Below, one piece after another: positions 25,754 through 33,942 of a stretch of 64,000 bases of DNA. The first letter of the stretch is position 1. Each line of letters opens with the position of its first letter. The notes beneath the pieces were generated by a model, which had not been told where the DNA came from, did not search any database, and saw only the letters and a program-made list of their open reading frames with translations. The stretch spans positions 8,990,001 through 9,054,000 of the forward strand of contig NZ_CP109031.1 in the NCBI RefSeq assembly GCF_036226925.1, read 5' to 3'. Both the position numbers and the translations under genes were made by a program. The stretch comes from Streptomyces sp. NBC_00659 (GTDB taxonomy: Bacteria; Actinomycetota; Actinomycetes; Streptomycetales; Streptomycetaceae).

Positions 25754-26881
25754 TCAGGCCACGAGCAGGCGGAGTCCGAGTTCCGCCGCGTCGAGGGCGA
25801 CGAGGTCGCGGTTGCGCTCGGCCCACCGGCCTGAGGAAAGGTCGTCGCGGAGTCTGTCCACTGCCCGCTGCTCGGCCTCCGGCCCGACTCTGGTCCATAC
25901 CGACACCGCGCGGCGCACATGTTCCTCCAGGTACGCCTCGGGCCGGCGCCAGTGGGCCTCGAAGAAGCCGTCGGCGCAGTCCCACGGGACAAGTACCGGC
26001 TCCGCGCGACCCCCGATCGCGTGGGTCAGGTCGGCCAGTGAAGGCCAGTCGACGAGAAGGCCGGCGAACTCGGGCAGGTAGTCGCGGGTGAGCCAGAACC
26101 TCTGAAGCCAGCCGGGGGCACTGGCGTCGTACGTGAACACCACCACGCGCCGGGCCACGCGCCGCATCTCGCGCAGGCCCGCGATCGGGTCCTGCCAGTG
26201 ATGAACGGTGCTGAAGGCCATCGCCGCGTCGAAGGACTGATCCTCGAACGGAAGGCTCTCCGCAGCGGCGGCCACGCACGGCGCCGCGCCCGCGGGACGC
26301 TGTGCCCGCATGACGGCCGACGGTTCCACCGCGGTCACGTCGCGGTCCGGGGGCTCGTAGGAGCCGGTGCCCGCGCCGACGTTGAGGACCGTGCGGGCGT
26401 CCCCGAGCGCATCCCAGACCCGCGCGGCGATCCGTGGCTCGGTCCGCCGTGTCGCCGGGTAGGCGGACCCGATGGCGTCGTACAACTTCGCTCCGAACAT
26501 GGTCAGTTGCTCCTCGGGTGTCGTTCTGATCCCCATGGCCCGTGCCTCCAGTTCCCTGTCTATCGCCGTCACCATGGCCGCCGCGCGGTCGCGCTGTTCC
26601 AGCAGCAGGCCGCGCAACCGGTGCAGGTGCGCGACCGCGTCGGTGGCCGGGTCGTCGACCAGACGCGCGATCTCCCGTAATCCGAAGCCCAGCCGCCGGT
26701 AGGCGAGGACCCTCCGCAGCCGCTCCACGTCGCCGGCCGAGTAGGCCCGGTATCCGGCCCTGGTCCGCGCGGACGGCCGTACGAGGCCGATCTCGTCGTA
26801 GTGATGCAGCGTGCGGACGCTCACGCCGGCCAGCTCTGCCACGCGTCCCACGGTCAGGTGTTCCTCCACGCCACCGACCAT
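25754..26881 (-). CDS. MerR-type regulator fused to a SAM methyltransferase
   Basis: 375 residues. Residues about 8-75 form a MerR winged helix (LTVGRVAELAGVSVRTLHHY, DEIGLVRPSARTRAGYRAYS), followed by a dimerisation coil (about 80-120). The linker MGIRTTPEEQLTMFG resembles the start of the TipAS region. From about 165 a class I methyltransferase fold follows (RTVLNVGAGTGSYEP SAM motif, VTAVEPSAVM, FDAAMAFSTVHHWQDP). The fusion could couple DNA binding to SAM or substrate sensing. The first ATG is used; the exact start is uncertain. Single gene, ended by the hairpin at 25702-25725. Confidence 0.8.
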   Translation of the reverse strand: MVGGVEEHLTVGRVAELAGVSVRTLHHYDEIGLVRPSARTRAGYRAYSAGDVERLRRVLAYRRLGFGLREIARLVDDPATDAVAHLHRLRGLLLEQRDRAAAMVTAIDRELEARAMGIRTTPEEQLTMFGAKLYDAIGSAYPATRRTEPRIAARVWDALGDARTVLNVGAGTGSYEPPDRDVTAVEPSAVMRAQRPAGAAPCVAAAAESLPFEDQSFDAAMAFSTVHHWQDPIAGLREMRRVARRVVVFTYDASAPGWLQRFWLTRDYLPEFAGLLVDWPSLADLTHAIGGRAEPVLVPWDCADGFFEAHWRRPEAYLEEHVRRAVSVWTRVGPEAEQRAVDRLRDDLSSGRWAERNRDLVALDAAELGLRLLVA

Positions 26882-26969
26882 GCCGCATGACGCCGCGTGA
26901 GGGTCAAGGCGCCCGTCACGGCCGTGGCCTTGTCAACGCGCAAGGGGCCCTTGATAGTTGATCCGTTCG

Positions 26970-27500
26970 ATGGGGCCGATGACTTGGGGGACAGCGGTGC
27001 GGCGTACGGGGAGTGAGGCGGAGCTCGGTGAGAGACGCGGGAGTTACCCGATAGCGGGCGCCATGGGTGGTGTTCTTCAGATGTTCCGGCGCTTCGTCGT
27101 GTTCTTCTGTCTCGTCCTGTTGGGATTCATGATCATCAAGAGGCCCCATGGCGCGCTCTTCAAGTGCCTGGTCTCGGTGGCCGTGATCCTCGGCCTGGTC
27201 GGGCTGCGGGCCGCGTGGGGCTGGGTTTCCGTGCGGGTCGGGGCGCGCCTGTGTCACATCCACACCGGCGGTCTCGCCGTCACCGGACTGTTCGGCCAGG
27301 TGAAGCACTCCATTCCGTGGGACACGATCACCGAACTGAGGCACGTGTCGAACCTGTCGCCCCTGCTCACCTTCCACCGGTTCGAGCTGGTGCGGCGCGA
27401 CGCCAGGACCTTGGCGATCTTTGTCCTGAAGGCGAAATCGGAGTTCGTGCCGGCCTTGCAGAGGGCGTCGGAGCTGGCCGGGCTGCGCCCGGAGGGATGA
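26970..27500 (+). CDS. Membrane protein with PH-like C-terminal domain
   Basis: About 176 residues. Two hydrophobic segments (RRFVVFFCLVLLGFMII and LFKCLVSVAVILGLVGLRAA) are followed by a soluble beta-rich part (HIHTGGLAVTGLFGQVKHSI, PWDTITELRHVS) reminiscent of bacterial PH domains (DUF-type). Function unknown. The start is uncertain: ATG 26970, ATG 26979 or ATG 27063 just before the first helix. It is divergent from the MerR fusion gene and convergent with the toxin gene. Confidence 0.55.
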   Translation: MGPMTWGTAVRRTGSEAELGERRGSYPIAGAMGGVLQMFRRFVVFFCLVLLGFMIIKRPHGALFKCLVSVAVILGLVGLRAAWGWVSVRVGARLCHIHTGGLAVTGLFGQVKHSIPWDTITELRHVSNLSPLLTFHRFELVRRDARTLAIFVLKAKSEFVPALQRASELAGLRPEG

Positions 27501-27567
27501 GCCCGTCGTCCGCGTGTCGGCGCCCGTTCCTCTTCCCGTCCTGAGGTCCGTCAGATGCGCGCGTTCG

Positions 27568-27945
27568 TCAGACGCGCCGGGCCCGGATCACGTCGGCGGC
27601 GCCGAACACGTCGTTCTTGCCCGCGATGAGGTCCTTGCACAGCTCGACGAGTTCCCCGTACGGGCTGTCGAGTCCTTCGCCGCTGGCGTGCATGTAGGCG
27701 ATGGCCACGGCGCACGCGAAGCGGACGTTCAGCGAGGGAAGCGGCCGCAGCAGGAGCAGCGTGTGCAGCAGGGCCGCCGCGCGCCATGACGCGTCGGGGT
27801 CGATGCCCAGGCGAGGCGGATCCACGCGGTGCCGCGCCACCGCCGCGACCAGCGCGGAGAAGTCGCTGATGTGGGGCTGGTCGGGGAGTGCCGCTTCGTG
27901 CTGCCGCAGGAGCCAGCGCACGTCGATGTGCACGACGGGAGCCAT
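27568..27945 (-). CDS. Fic/Doc-type toxin of a toxin-antitoxin pair
   Basis: 125 residues, all-helical. HIDVRWLLRQHEAALPDQPH, FSALVAAVARHRV and the core LNVRFACAVAIAYMHASGEG fit the Doc-like toxins of actinomycetes. The classic Fic motif HPFxxGN is degenerate (LPSLNVRFACAV): the catalytic His is not visible. Phage P1 Doc phosphorylates EF-Tu; here the loss of the motif leaves activity open. It follows the antitoxin gene after 5 bases, in the usual antitoxin-toxin order, and would be co-transcribed. Confidence 0.65.
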   Translation of the reverse strand: MAPVVHIDVRWLLRQHEAALPDQPHISDFSALVAAVARHRVDPPRLGIDPDASWRAAALLHTLLLLRPLPSLNVRFACAVAIAYMHASGEGLDSPYGELVELCKDLIAGKNDVFGAADVIRARRV

Positions 27946-27950
27946 GGGTT

Positions 27951-28202
27951 TCAGGCAGCCCTGCCCGTCGTGCGGGTCACCGGACCGTCGTCGATGCCCG
28001 CGGCGGCGATGGCATCGGCCAGCGCGGGATCGTGGAAGACGCTCTGGAAGACCGCCGCGCCCTCCTGGAGCGCCCGGTGGCGGGCGATCGCGTTGGCGGT
28101 GGACGCCCTCACGAAGGCTTTCATCGGCATGTTCTGCTCCTGCGCGATCGCCCGCAGGTCCGCGAGCTCCGCGTCGGAGAATTCCACGTTGAGTGCTGCC
28201 AT
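27951..28202 (-). CDS. Ribbon-helix-helix antitoxin
   Basis: 83 residues from ATG 28202: MAALNVEFSDAELADLRAIA gives the beta-strand and first helix of a CopG/Arc-type fold, NMPMKAFVRASTANAIARHR the second; the C-terminal tail (about 50-83) would bind the toxin. Antitoxins of this type repress their own operon by binding paired short repeats, which exist just upstream (28211-28282). Confidence 0.7.
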   Translation of the reverse strand: MAALNVEFSDAELADLRAIAQEQNMPMKAFVRASTANAIARHRALQEGAAVFQSVFHDPALADAIAAAGIDDGPVTRTTGRAA

Positions 28203-28210
28203 GACGGCAG

Positions 28211-28282
28211 GGTACCGCTGAGGTACCCCGAGCTCAATCATCCCAGGTCAGGGTCTGTGTGTTCGGTACCTTCAGAGGTACC
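28211..28282 (-). promoter_or_regulatory. Paired GGTACC operator sites of the toxin-antitoxin operon
   Basis: Four GGTACC palindromes occur at 28211, 28222, 28265 and 28277, forming two pairs with start-to-start distances of 11 and 12 bases. This is one helical turn, the arrangement bound by tandem ribbon-helix-helix dimers. The nearer pair lies 9 bases before the antitoxin start. Confidence 0.65.
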
Positions 28283-28325
28283 CGGCCGGGACCTGCCCGG
28301 CCGGGACCTGCCCGGCCGGGACCTG
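28281..28325. repeat. Three perfect 15-bp tandem repeats
   Basis: CCCGGCCGGGACCTG is repeated three times without a mismatch, directly behind the distal GGTACC operator. Each unit contains the palindrome CCCGGCCGGG. No gene covers it (28203-28485 is free of genes). Confidence 0.9.
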
Positions 28326-28485
28326 TTCGGGTGGGCCCGTGACCGGCTTCGGAGGGCCGGTCACGCCGACGCCGACCTCATCGCCCTCGAGGTCGGCCGG
28401 TACCCGGTTCGACGGGGCGTCCGCGTCGTTCACCGGACGGCCCGGGCACTCCGGGGCGGGAGTCGTGCCGGTGCCGGGCCGCAGG

Positions 28486-29010
28486 TCACTCTTCGCCGGT
28501 GGCGCGCGGATGTTCCATGTGGGAGAGCCAGGTGGCCAGCAGCGTCTCCAGTGACGCGGCCTCGGCCGGCGGAAGCAGATCCAGCAGGTGGCGTTCGTTG
28601 CGCATGTGGTCGGTGAACGCCCGGTCGATCAGTTCGCGTCCGGGCCCCGTGAGCGCGACGATCCGGCCGCGTTGGTCGTCGTCGGAACGGCGGCGGGTGA
28701 CGAGCCCGGCCCGCTCCAGGCGGTCGATCCTCTTCGTCATCGCGCCGGTGGTGACCATGGTGTGGGCGGCGAGTTCGCCGGGAGCCCGTTCGTAGGGGTC
28801 ACCGGCGCGGCGCAGTGCGCACAGGACGTCGAACTCGCCCTCGCTCAGGCCGTAGCGGTCGTAGACGAGGCACAGTTCCTCGCTGAGCCGGTCGGCCAGG
28901 CGGTGCAGTCGGCCGATCACTCCTTGCGGGCTCGTGTCGACGTCGGGGCGCTCGCGGCGCCACTCCGCCTGGATGCGGGCCACGCGGTCCAGGGATTCAT
29001 CGTGCTCCAT
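28486..29010 (-). CDS. MarR-family regulator
   Basis: 174 residues. After a helical N-terminus, the winged helix is at about 60-125 (RYGLSEGEFDVLCALRRAGD, TMVTTGAMTKRIDRLERAGL, wing SDDDQRGRIVALTGPG). ATG 29010 follows TATTAT (29022-29017 on the minus strand) by only 6 bases, so its mRNA probably has no leader or almost none. It is divergent from the EamA transporter gene, with two palindromes of the same type between, so it most likely represses both genes. Confidence 0.85.
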   Translation of the reverse strand: MEHDESLDRVARIQAEWRRERPDVDTSPQGVIGRLHRLADRLSEELCLVYDRYGLSEGEFDVLCALRRAGDPYERAPGELAAHTMVTTGAMTKRIDRLERAGLVTRRRSDDDQRGRIVALTGPGRELIDRAFTDHMRNERHLLDLLPPAEAASLETLLATWLSHMEHPRATGEE

Positions 29011-29020
29011 GACTCCATAA

Positions 29021-29059
29021 TAACTTCCCGGGAAGCTATAGTAGCTTCCATGGAAGCTA
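29021..29059. promoter_or_regulatory. Two MarR operators overlapping divergent leaderless promoters
   Basis: Site 1: TAACTTCCCGGGAAGCTA (29021-29038), core CTTCCCGGGAAG. Site 2: TAGCTTCCATGGAAGCTA (29042-29059), a perfect 18-bp palindrome containing the ATG of the transporter gene. TATAGT (29037-29042) is a -10 box for the transporter and would start transcription at about 29049-29050, the ATG itself. TATTAT on the other strand does the same for marR. Site centres are 21 bases apart, two helical turns. Confidence 0.75.
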
Positions 29060-29958
29060 ATTTGCGCTGGGTGGCCCTGACCGCGGTCGCGCCGGTGGCC
29101 TGGGGCACCAACTACTTCGTGACCCACGAGTTCCTGCCGGCCGACCGGCCGCTCTACGGGGCCGCCCTGCGGGCACTGCCCGCAGGCCTTGTCCTGCTCG
29201 CCCTGTGCAGACAGCTGCCGCGCGGCGCGTGGTGGTGGCGGTCCGCGGTGCTCGGGCTGCTCAACATGAGCGTGTTCTTCGTCCTCGTCTACGCCGCTTC
29301 CCAGCTGCTTCCGACGAGCGTGGCCTCGACCGTGATGGCGGTGGCGCCGCTGACGATGATGCTCATCGCCTGGCCCCTGGTGTCCGAGCGGCCCCGTCCC
29401 GCCCATCTGTCCGGCGCCGCGATCGGACTCGGCGGGGTCTGCCTCATGCTGCTCTCCGGAGTGGGAACGGTGAGCGTCCTGGGAATCCTCGCCTCGGCCG
29501 CGGCGATGCTGGTGTCGTCCTTCGGGTACATCCTGGCCAAACGGTGGAACGCCGGTGCCGACGTGCTCGCCTCGACCGCCTGGCAGCTCACCGCCGGAGG
29601 CCTGTTCCTGCTTCCGGTCGCCGCGGCCGTGGAAGGCCGTCCGCCCGCGTTCTCCGGGCAGACGCTCCTCGCGTTCGGCTTCGTCAGCCTGATCGCCACC
29701 GCGCTGGCCTTCGTCGCCTGGTTCACCGGGCTGCGGCATCTACCCACGGGGACCGTCGGACTGATCGGACTGCTCAATCCCGTGACCGGCGTACTGCTCG
29801 GCACCGTGGTCGCGAAAGAGGTGCTGACCCTTCAGCAACTGGGCGGCCTGGTCCTGGTCCTGGCCGGCGTCGTCCTCGGCCGGCCCAGGCGCGCGGGCCG
29901 GCGCGACACAGGTCGGACAGTCCACCGCAGATATCCGGCGAGTGTCCGTAACGAGTGA
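29050..29958 (+). CDS. EamA/DMT-family exporter
   Basis: 302 residues, ten membrane helices in two EamA repeats (first: RWVALTAVAPVAWGTNYFVT; second from about 145: ILASAAAMLVSSFGYILAKR). The family exports amino acids, metabolites or toxic compounds. The start ATG lies within an 18-bp operator and at the predicted transcription start, with no ribosome binding site, so it is translated from a leaderless mRNA under MarR control. Convergent with the VOC gene. Confidence 0.85.
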   Translation: MEANLRWVALTAVAPVAWGTNYFVTHEFLPADRPLYGAALRALPAGLVLLALCRQLPRGAWWWRSAVLGLLNMSVFFVLVYAASQLLPTSVASTVMAVAPLTMMLIAWPLVSERPRPAHLSGAAIGLGGVCLMLLSGVGTVSVLGILASAAAMLVSSFGYILAKRWNAGADVLASTAWQLTAGGLFLLPVAAAVEGRPPAFSGQTLLAFGFVSLIATALAFVAWFTGLRHLPTGTVGLIGLLNPVTGVLLGTVVAKEVLTLQQLGGLVLVLAGVVLGRPRRAGRRDTGRTVHRRYPASVRNE

Positions 29959-30000
29959 TCTTCGCGGGGGCCGGTGTGTGCGGACGCCGGGGCTGCGCCG

Positions 30001-30723
30001 CTATGGATGCTGCTGTACGGAGAACTCGTTGCCGTCGGGGTCGAGCAGCAGGACGCGGTCGCTTCGGTCCTCGCCGGTGGACGTACGCGTCGCGCCGAGC
30101 GAGACCAGGCGGTCCACCTCCACCTCCCGGTCGGCGCCGACGGGGAGTGCCAGCTCCAGATACAGCCTGTTCGTTCCTGTCTTCGGCGCCACCGGGGGAC
30201 CGCCCCAGGTGATCTTCGTGCCGCCGTTCGGCGACTGGATCGCGGTCTCCTGGTCCTGGTCCCAGACCAGCGGCCACCCCAGCGCCTTGCTCCAGAAGTA
30301 GCCGACCTCCTGCGTACCGTCGCAGGCCAGTGCTCCGATGACTCCGGTGTCGGCGAGGAACTTGTTGCCCGCCTCGATGACGCAGAACTCGTTGCCGTCC
30401 GGATCGGCGAGCACCACATGTCCCTCTTCCGGGAGCTGGCCCACGTCGATGTGCTCGCCGCCGAGCTCCAGGGCCCTGGCGACCGTCTCCCGTTGATCCT
30501 CCGGGGAGGCGCTCGTCAGATCGAAGTGCGCCCGGTTCCGGCCGGTCCTCGGTTCCTGGCTCGGCAGGAAACGGATGCGGAACCCGGCCGTGTCCCGGGG
30601 CAGGATCGCGACGTCGTCGTTCGGGCCCTCGGCCCGTTCCCAGCCCAGGACACCGGACCAGAACCGCGCCAGGTCCGACGGCCGGGTGGCATTGAAGCAG
30701 ATAGCGAACAGTCGACTGGTCAT
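30001..30723 (-). CDS. Two-domain VOC (glyoxalase-like) protein
   Basis: 240 residues made of two vicinal-oxygen-chelate modules: residues about 5-120 (SRLFAICFNATRPSDLARFW, GHVVLADPDGNEFCVIE) and about 125-240 (EVGYFWSKALGWPLVWDQDQ, RVLLLDPDGNEFSVQ). VOC proteins bind a metal and act as lyases, dioxygenases or drug-binding resistance proteins. The DPDGNEF motif in both halves carries the usual Glu ligand. This fold in one chain forms a full active site pair. Single gene; substrate unknown. Confidence 0.75.
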   Translation of the reverse strand: MTSRLFAICFNATRPSDLARFWSGVLGWERAEGPNDDVAILPRDTAGFRIRFLPSQEPRTGRNRAHFDLTSASPEDQRETVARALELGGEHIDVGQLPEEGHVVLADPDGNEFCVIEAGNKFLADTGVIGALACDGTQEVGYFWSKALGWPLVWDQDQETAIQSPNGGTKITWGGPPVAPKTGTNRLYLELALPVGADREVEVDRLVSLGATRTSTGEDRSDRVLLLDPDGNEFSVQQHP

Positions 30724-30957
30724 ACCCGGTGCAGCTCCGATCCACTGACGGTCGCTTCGGCGTCGTGCCTTCCGCGCGCGTGCAGCCTAGGGAGGAATGT
30801 GCGGGAACCGCATCCGGGTTTTCGCCGTGAGGGAGGCCTGAACGCCTTCGCCAGGACGCACGCCCCCACCCGGTGCAACCCGGCCCCGCGCGCGGCCGAT
30901 CCCCGACCTGCCCTGGTCGAAGCGAGCCGGCCGGAGCGGTGTGACACCATCCCCACC

Positions 30958-31905
30958 GTGGCCGATCGCAGGAAAGACGTGGACTGGTCCAGGTTGTTCC
31001 ATGCCGAAGGGCCGGCCTCCGACACCCCGCGCCGTCTGGCGGCGCTCCTCGGCGACGACGCGGACGCCTTCGTCGACGGGTACACGCACCTGTGGTCGAC
31101 GCTTCGTCGGGAGGGCAAGGCCTGGCCCGCGACGGCGCCCACCGCGTTGCTGGTCGCCGAGCTCCTGAACGATCCGCTGCTGGGGCCCGACGATCCCTCA
31201 CTTCCGGACGCGATGCTCGTCTATCTGTACGCGGTCGGCGTCGCCGCCGACCTCGGCGAAGGGGCCGCGGAGGTCCGTTCCCGGGTCGAGGTCCACGCAG
31301 GGGAGCTGAGAGCCTGGACCGACGCCTATCTGTCGGCCGATGCCGGCGACCGGGTCCGCATGTGGCAGGACGGTACGGGGCTGGGCGAACTCGTCCTCGA
31401 TCAGGCGGCGCTCGCCTGCTTCGACCTGGTGCCGGCTCTCCTGCCGCGCGTGCTGCCGCACCTCGCGTCGGAACGTGCCCGGCGCAGGACGTGTGCCGCC
31501 GCGGCCGTCGGGTCGCTCGCCCGGCATCCCTCGACGTCGGCGCAACGGCCAGTGCTGCTGGAACGGTTGACGTCGATGGCCCGGGCCGCCGAGTCGTCGT
31601 ACGACCTGGCGACGACCCTGATCGCCATCGACCACCTCGGCGGCGACACCCGCCCCTGGCTCACCCACCCGCATGCGGGTGTACGGGGCTGCGCCGCCCT
31701 CGCTCCCGGCCTCACCGGCGACGACGTTGCGGAGCGGGTGCTGCGGGGACTGGCGGGTTCGCCGCGCGCGTTCGGCGAGTCCTTCGGTGACGTGGCTCCG
31801 CCGCTTCAGTTCCAGTTCAGGCCGTACCGGGACCTGCTGACGCCGGAGGGGTTCCTGCGGGTCGATGAAGTCGGGAGGCCCACGCCCGGCAGTGCCGCAA
31901 CGTAG
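30958..31905 (+). CDS. HEAT-like repeat protein
   Basis: 315 residues from GTG 30958 (chosen because it sits at the start of the similar-composition frame; upstream codons are antisense to the VOC gene). The protein is all-helical, with Ala/Leu/Arg-rich repeats (FDLVPALLPRVLPHLASERA, AAAVGSLARHP, HPHAGVRGCAALAPGL) typical of HEAT/armadillo proteins in Streptomyces. Such proteins are scaffolds; no catalytic motif is visible. Related to the two larger repeat proteins at 34.9-38.7 kb in style but not clearly in sequence. Confidence 0.6.
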   Translation: MADRRKDVDWSRLFHAEGPASDTPRRLAALLGDDADAFVDGYTHLWSTLRREGKAWPATAPTALLVAELLNDPLLGPDDPSLPDAMLVYLYAVGVAADLGEGAAEVRSRVEVHAGELRAWTDAYLSADAGDRVRMWQDGTGLGELVLDQAALACFDLVPALLPRVLPHLASERARRRTCAAAAVGSLARHPSTSAQRPVLLERLTSMARAAESSYDLATTLIAIDHLGGDTRPWLTHPHAGVRGCAALAPGLTGDDVAERVLRGLAGSPRAFGESFGDVAPPLQFQFRPYRDLLTPEGFLRVDEVGRPTPGSAAT

Positions 31906-31957
31906 ATCGGCCGTCGCTCAAGCCCGGAGGCCGAGAGGGTTCTCACGTGAGGTTTGA

Positions 31958-32875
31958 TCACTGGTCGGCTGATGCGGTGAGGCGGTGCAGTGAGGCTCGG
32001 GCGGGTGGGCCCCAACTGGGCTTGCCTCCGGGGCGGCCGTGAACGCCGGCGTCCGCGATGCGGAGGCAGCTCAGAGCTCGCAGCACCGCCCAGCCGCGGG
32101 CTCGCCGAAGCGTCGCGGAGTCCGGGCTCGGCCGGTAGGCCTCGTGGAAGCGGTCGACGGCGCCGTCCGGCAGCAGGATCCACGCGGCGGCGAGATCGAA
32201 GGCCGGATCGCCGGCGAAGAGGTCGCCGAAGTCGATCACGCCGGAGAAGGTGCCGTTCGTGGTCAGGATGTTGGCAGGATGCAGGTCGCCGTGGAGCCAG
32301 AGCCGCGGGCCGGCCCAGTGGGGTGCGGCGGCCGCGTCCTCCCAGACCGCGCGAATCGCGGCCGGGTCGTGAATCAGCCCCAGATCGGTGGCCGAGGCGA
32401 GTGCCCTGGTGAAGGCTTCGGCGTTATCGGCCAGCAGGCCCCCGCGGTCTCGGCCCGTCGGTGCCCCGTCAGGGGCCGGTCGGTGAAGGGCGGTCAGGAA
32501 GGCGGCCAGCGTGTCGGCCGCGTCCGCGGGGCGTGTCGCGGGGGCGCGGTCGGCGGGCTCGCCCGGCACCCAGGTGGTGACGAGCCAGGGTCGAGGGAAG
32601 CGCTCGCAGGGCTCACCGAGGCGCTGCGGGACGGGAACCGGCAGCGGGAGGTGCGGGGCGAGAGGGGGCACCCAGGTGTGTTCTTTGCGCAGCAGCGCGT
32701 CCGCGGACCGGGTGGCCCAGGGCAAGCGGACGGCGAGGTCGGGGCCGAGCCGCCACACCTGATTGTCCCAGCCGAGCGCTCCGAGCCTCAGGGGGAGGCC
32801 CGCCAGGTCGGGGCACTGCTCGCGCAGCAGGTCCCGGATCAAGTCCTCCGTGATGTCCGACTCGGTGATGGTCAT
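31958..32875 (-). CDS. Aminoglycoside phosphotransferase-family kinase
   Basis: 305 residues from ATG 32875. APH fold: N-lobe with DNQVWRLGPDLAVRLPWATR (Lys replaced by Arg in the phosphate-binding strand), catalytic loop LWLHGDLHPANIL (Asp in HGD) and metal site SGVIDFGDLFAGDPAFDLA. Members phosphorylate antibiotics, sugars or choline-like compounds. The acceptor cannot be read from sequence; intrinsic antibiotic resistance is only one option. Convergent with the HEAT gene, and unrelated to the next gene. Confidence 0.8.
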   Translation of the reverse strand: MTITESDITEDLIRDLLREQCPDLAGLPLRLGALGWDNQVWRLGPDLAVRLPWATRSADALLRKEHTWVPPLAPHLPLPVPVPQRLGEPCERFPRPWLVTTWVPGEPADRAPATRPADAADTLAAFLTALHRPAPDGAPTGRDRGGLLADNAEAFTRALASATDLGLIHDPAAIRAVWEDAAAAPHWAGPRLWLHGDLHPANILTTNGTFSGVIDFGDLFAGDPAFDLAAAWILLPDGAVDRFHEAYRPSPDSATLRRARGWAVLRALSCLRIADAGVHGRPGGKPSWGPPARASLHRLTASADQ

Positions 32876-33016
32876 GTGGAACAACGGTAGTTGGGCCGTA
32901 GGCCGCGAGGGGTTCCGATCTGATTCCGTCGGACCGTGTCGGGGCCGACGGCGTCGACGGGACGGCATCTCGAACGTGACAGGCGGGCTCACTTCACGGC
33001 CGACGTACCTGACGGC

Positions 33017-33832
33017 TCACCGGGGCCAGTACTGGGCGAGGGCTCCTTCTCTGTACGGGGCGGGGCTGACGCTGAGTTCGCCGGCGAACGGGCGGTCCAG
33101 GACGAAGACCAGGAGCAGGCTGAAGCCGACGAGCCCGGCGACCGAGGCGACGAAGAGGATCTGGACCCTCAGTTTGCGCATGCCGTAGAGGAACGTGAGA
33201 GGGATGAGGACGAGTGCGCCGCCGAAGGCCAACACCTGCAGCAGTGGGGGGAGTTCCTGGCGTGCCATGGTGATGCGGGCGCGGCGCTGGGTGGCCACGT
33301 CGTCGAGATGGGTGACGGCCTCCTCGTAGAAGACCTGCTCGCTCTGGCTTTTCGGGTTGTACTCCTGGAGGGTCTGGAACGCGTCTCGGAGGTGGGATTC
33401 CGTGGCCCCGTAGCTGGGGTTTCCCGCACGCATCCGGGGCCACTGGTCCTCGACGACCGCGTGGACGTAGCCGCTCATCGAGGCGTCGAGACGTGCGCGT
33501 ACCGGCTCCGGGAACGCGGCGGCGTCCCGGGTGATGAGCGCCGCGTCGGTGGCCTCGGAAGCGACGATGGTCTGGGTGTCCTCCAGTTGGGTCCAGAGGG
33601 TGACGATGACGAAGGCGAGGATGATGCCGTAGATCGCGCCGAACATACCGAGGGTCACCCCCACCATCTCGTTGTGTTCACCGCGGGCCACCGAGGGATA
33701 CCGGCGGCGCAGCAGGACACTGCCGCCGACAGCGAGGAGGACGGTTCCTCCGACGATGACGACGGCCAGGGTCGACGTGCTGAAGTGGTTGAGCAGCCAG
33801 AGCGAGAGATGTGCGGAATCGAGGGGGGACAC
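33017..33832 (-). CDS. DUF4239 (bestrophin-like) membrane protein
   Basis: 271 residues, GTG start. Two N-terminal helices (STLAVVIVGGTVLLAVGGSV and GAIYGIILAFVIVTLWTQLE), a long helical outer or inner loop (about 90-195), then two C-terminal helices (VLAFGGALVLIPLTFLYGMR and ILFVASVAGLVGFSLLLVFV). This layout is that of DUF4239, a bestrophin-related family of unknown role, perhaps ion conduction. Terminates at 33017; no operon partner is clear. Confidence 0.75.
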   Translation of the reverse strand: MSPLDSAHLSLWLLNHFSTSTLAVVIVGGTVLLAVGGSVLLRRRYPSVARGEHNEMVGVTLGMFGAIYGIILAFVIVTLWTQLEDTQTIVASEATDAALITRDAAAFPEPVRARLDASMSGYVHAVVEDQWPRMRAGNPSYGATESHLRDAFQTLQEYNPKSQSEQVFYEEAVTHLDDVATQRRARITMARQELPPLLQVLAFGGALVLIPLTFLYGMRKLRVQILFVASVAGLVGFSLLLVFVLDRPFAGELSVSPAPYREGALAQYWPR

Positions 33833-33942
33833 GACTGCCCAAACGCACGGTGTTCATGAGCCGCTACGGGTGGGGCCGGCAGTTCACACCACCGAGTGAG
33901 GGATACCGGTGGCCCGGCGGGGCGAGGGGCCGGCCGTCGGCC

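Noticed and set aside
28281..28325. Three 15-bp repeats as a CRISPR array
   Set aside because: The units are contiguous with no spacers and are too short.
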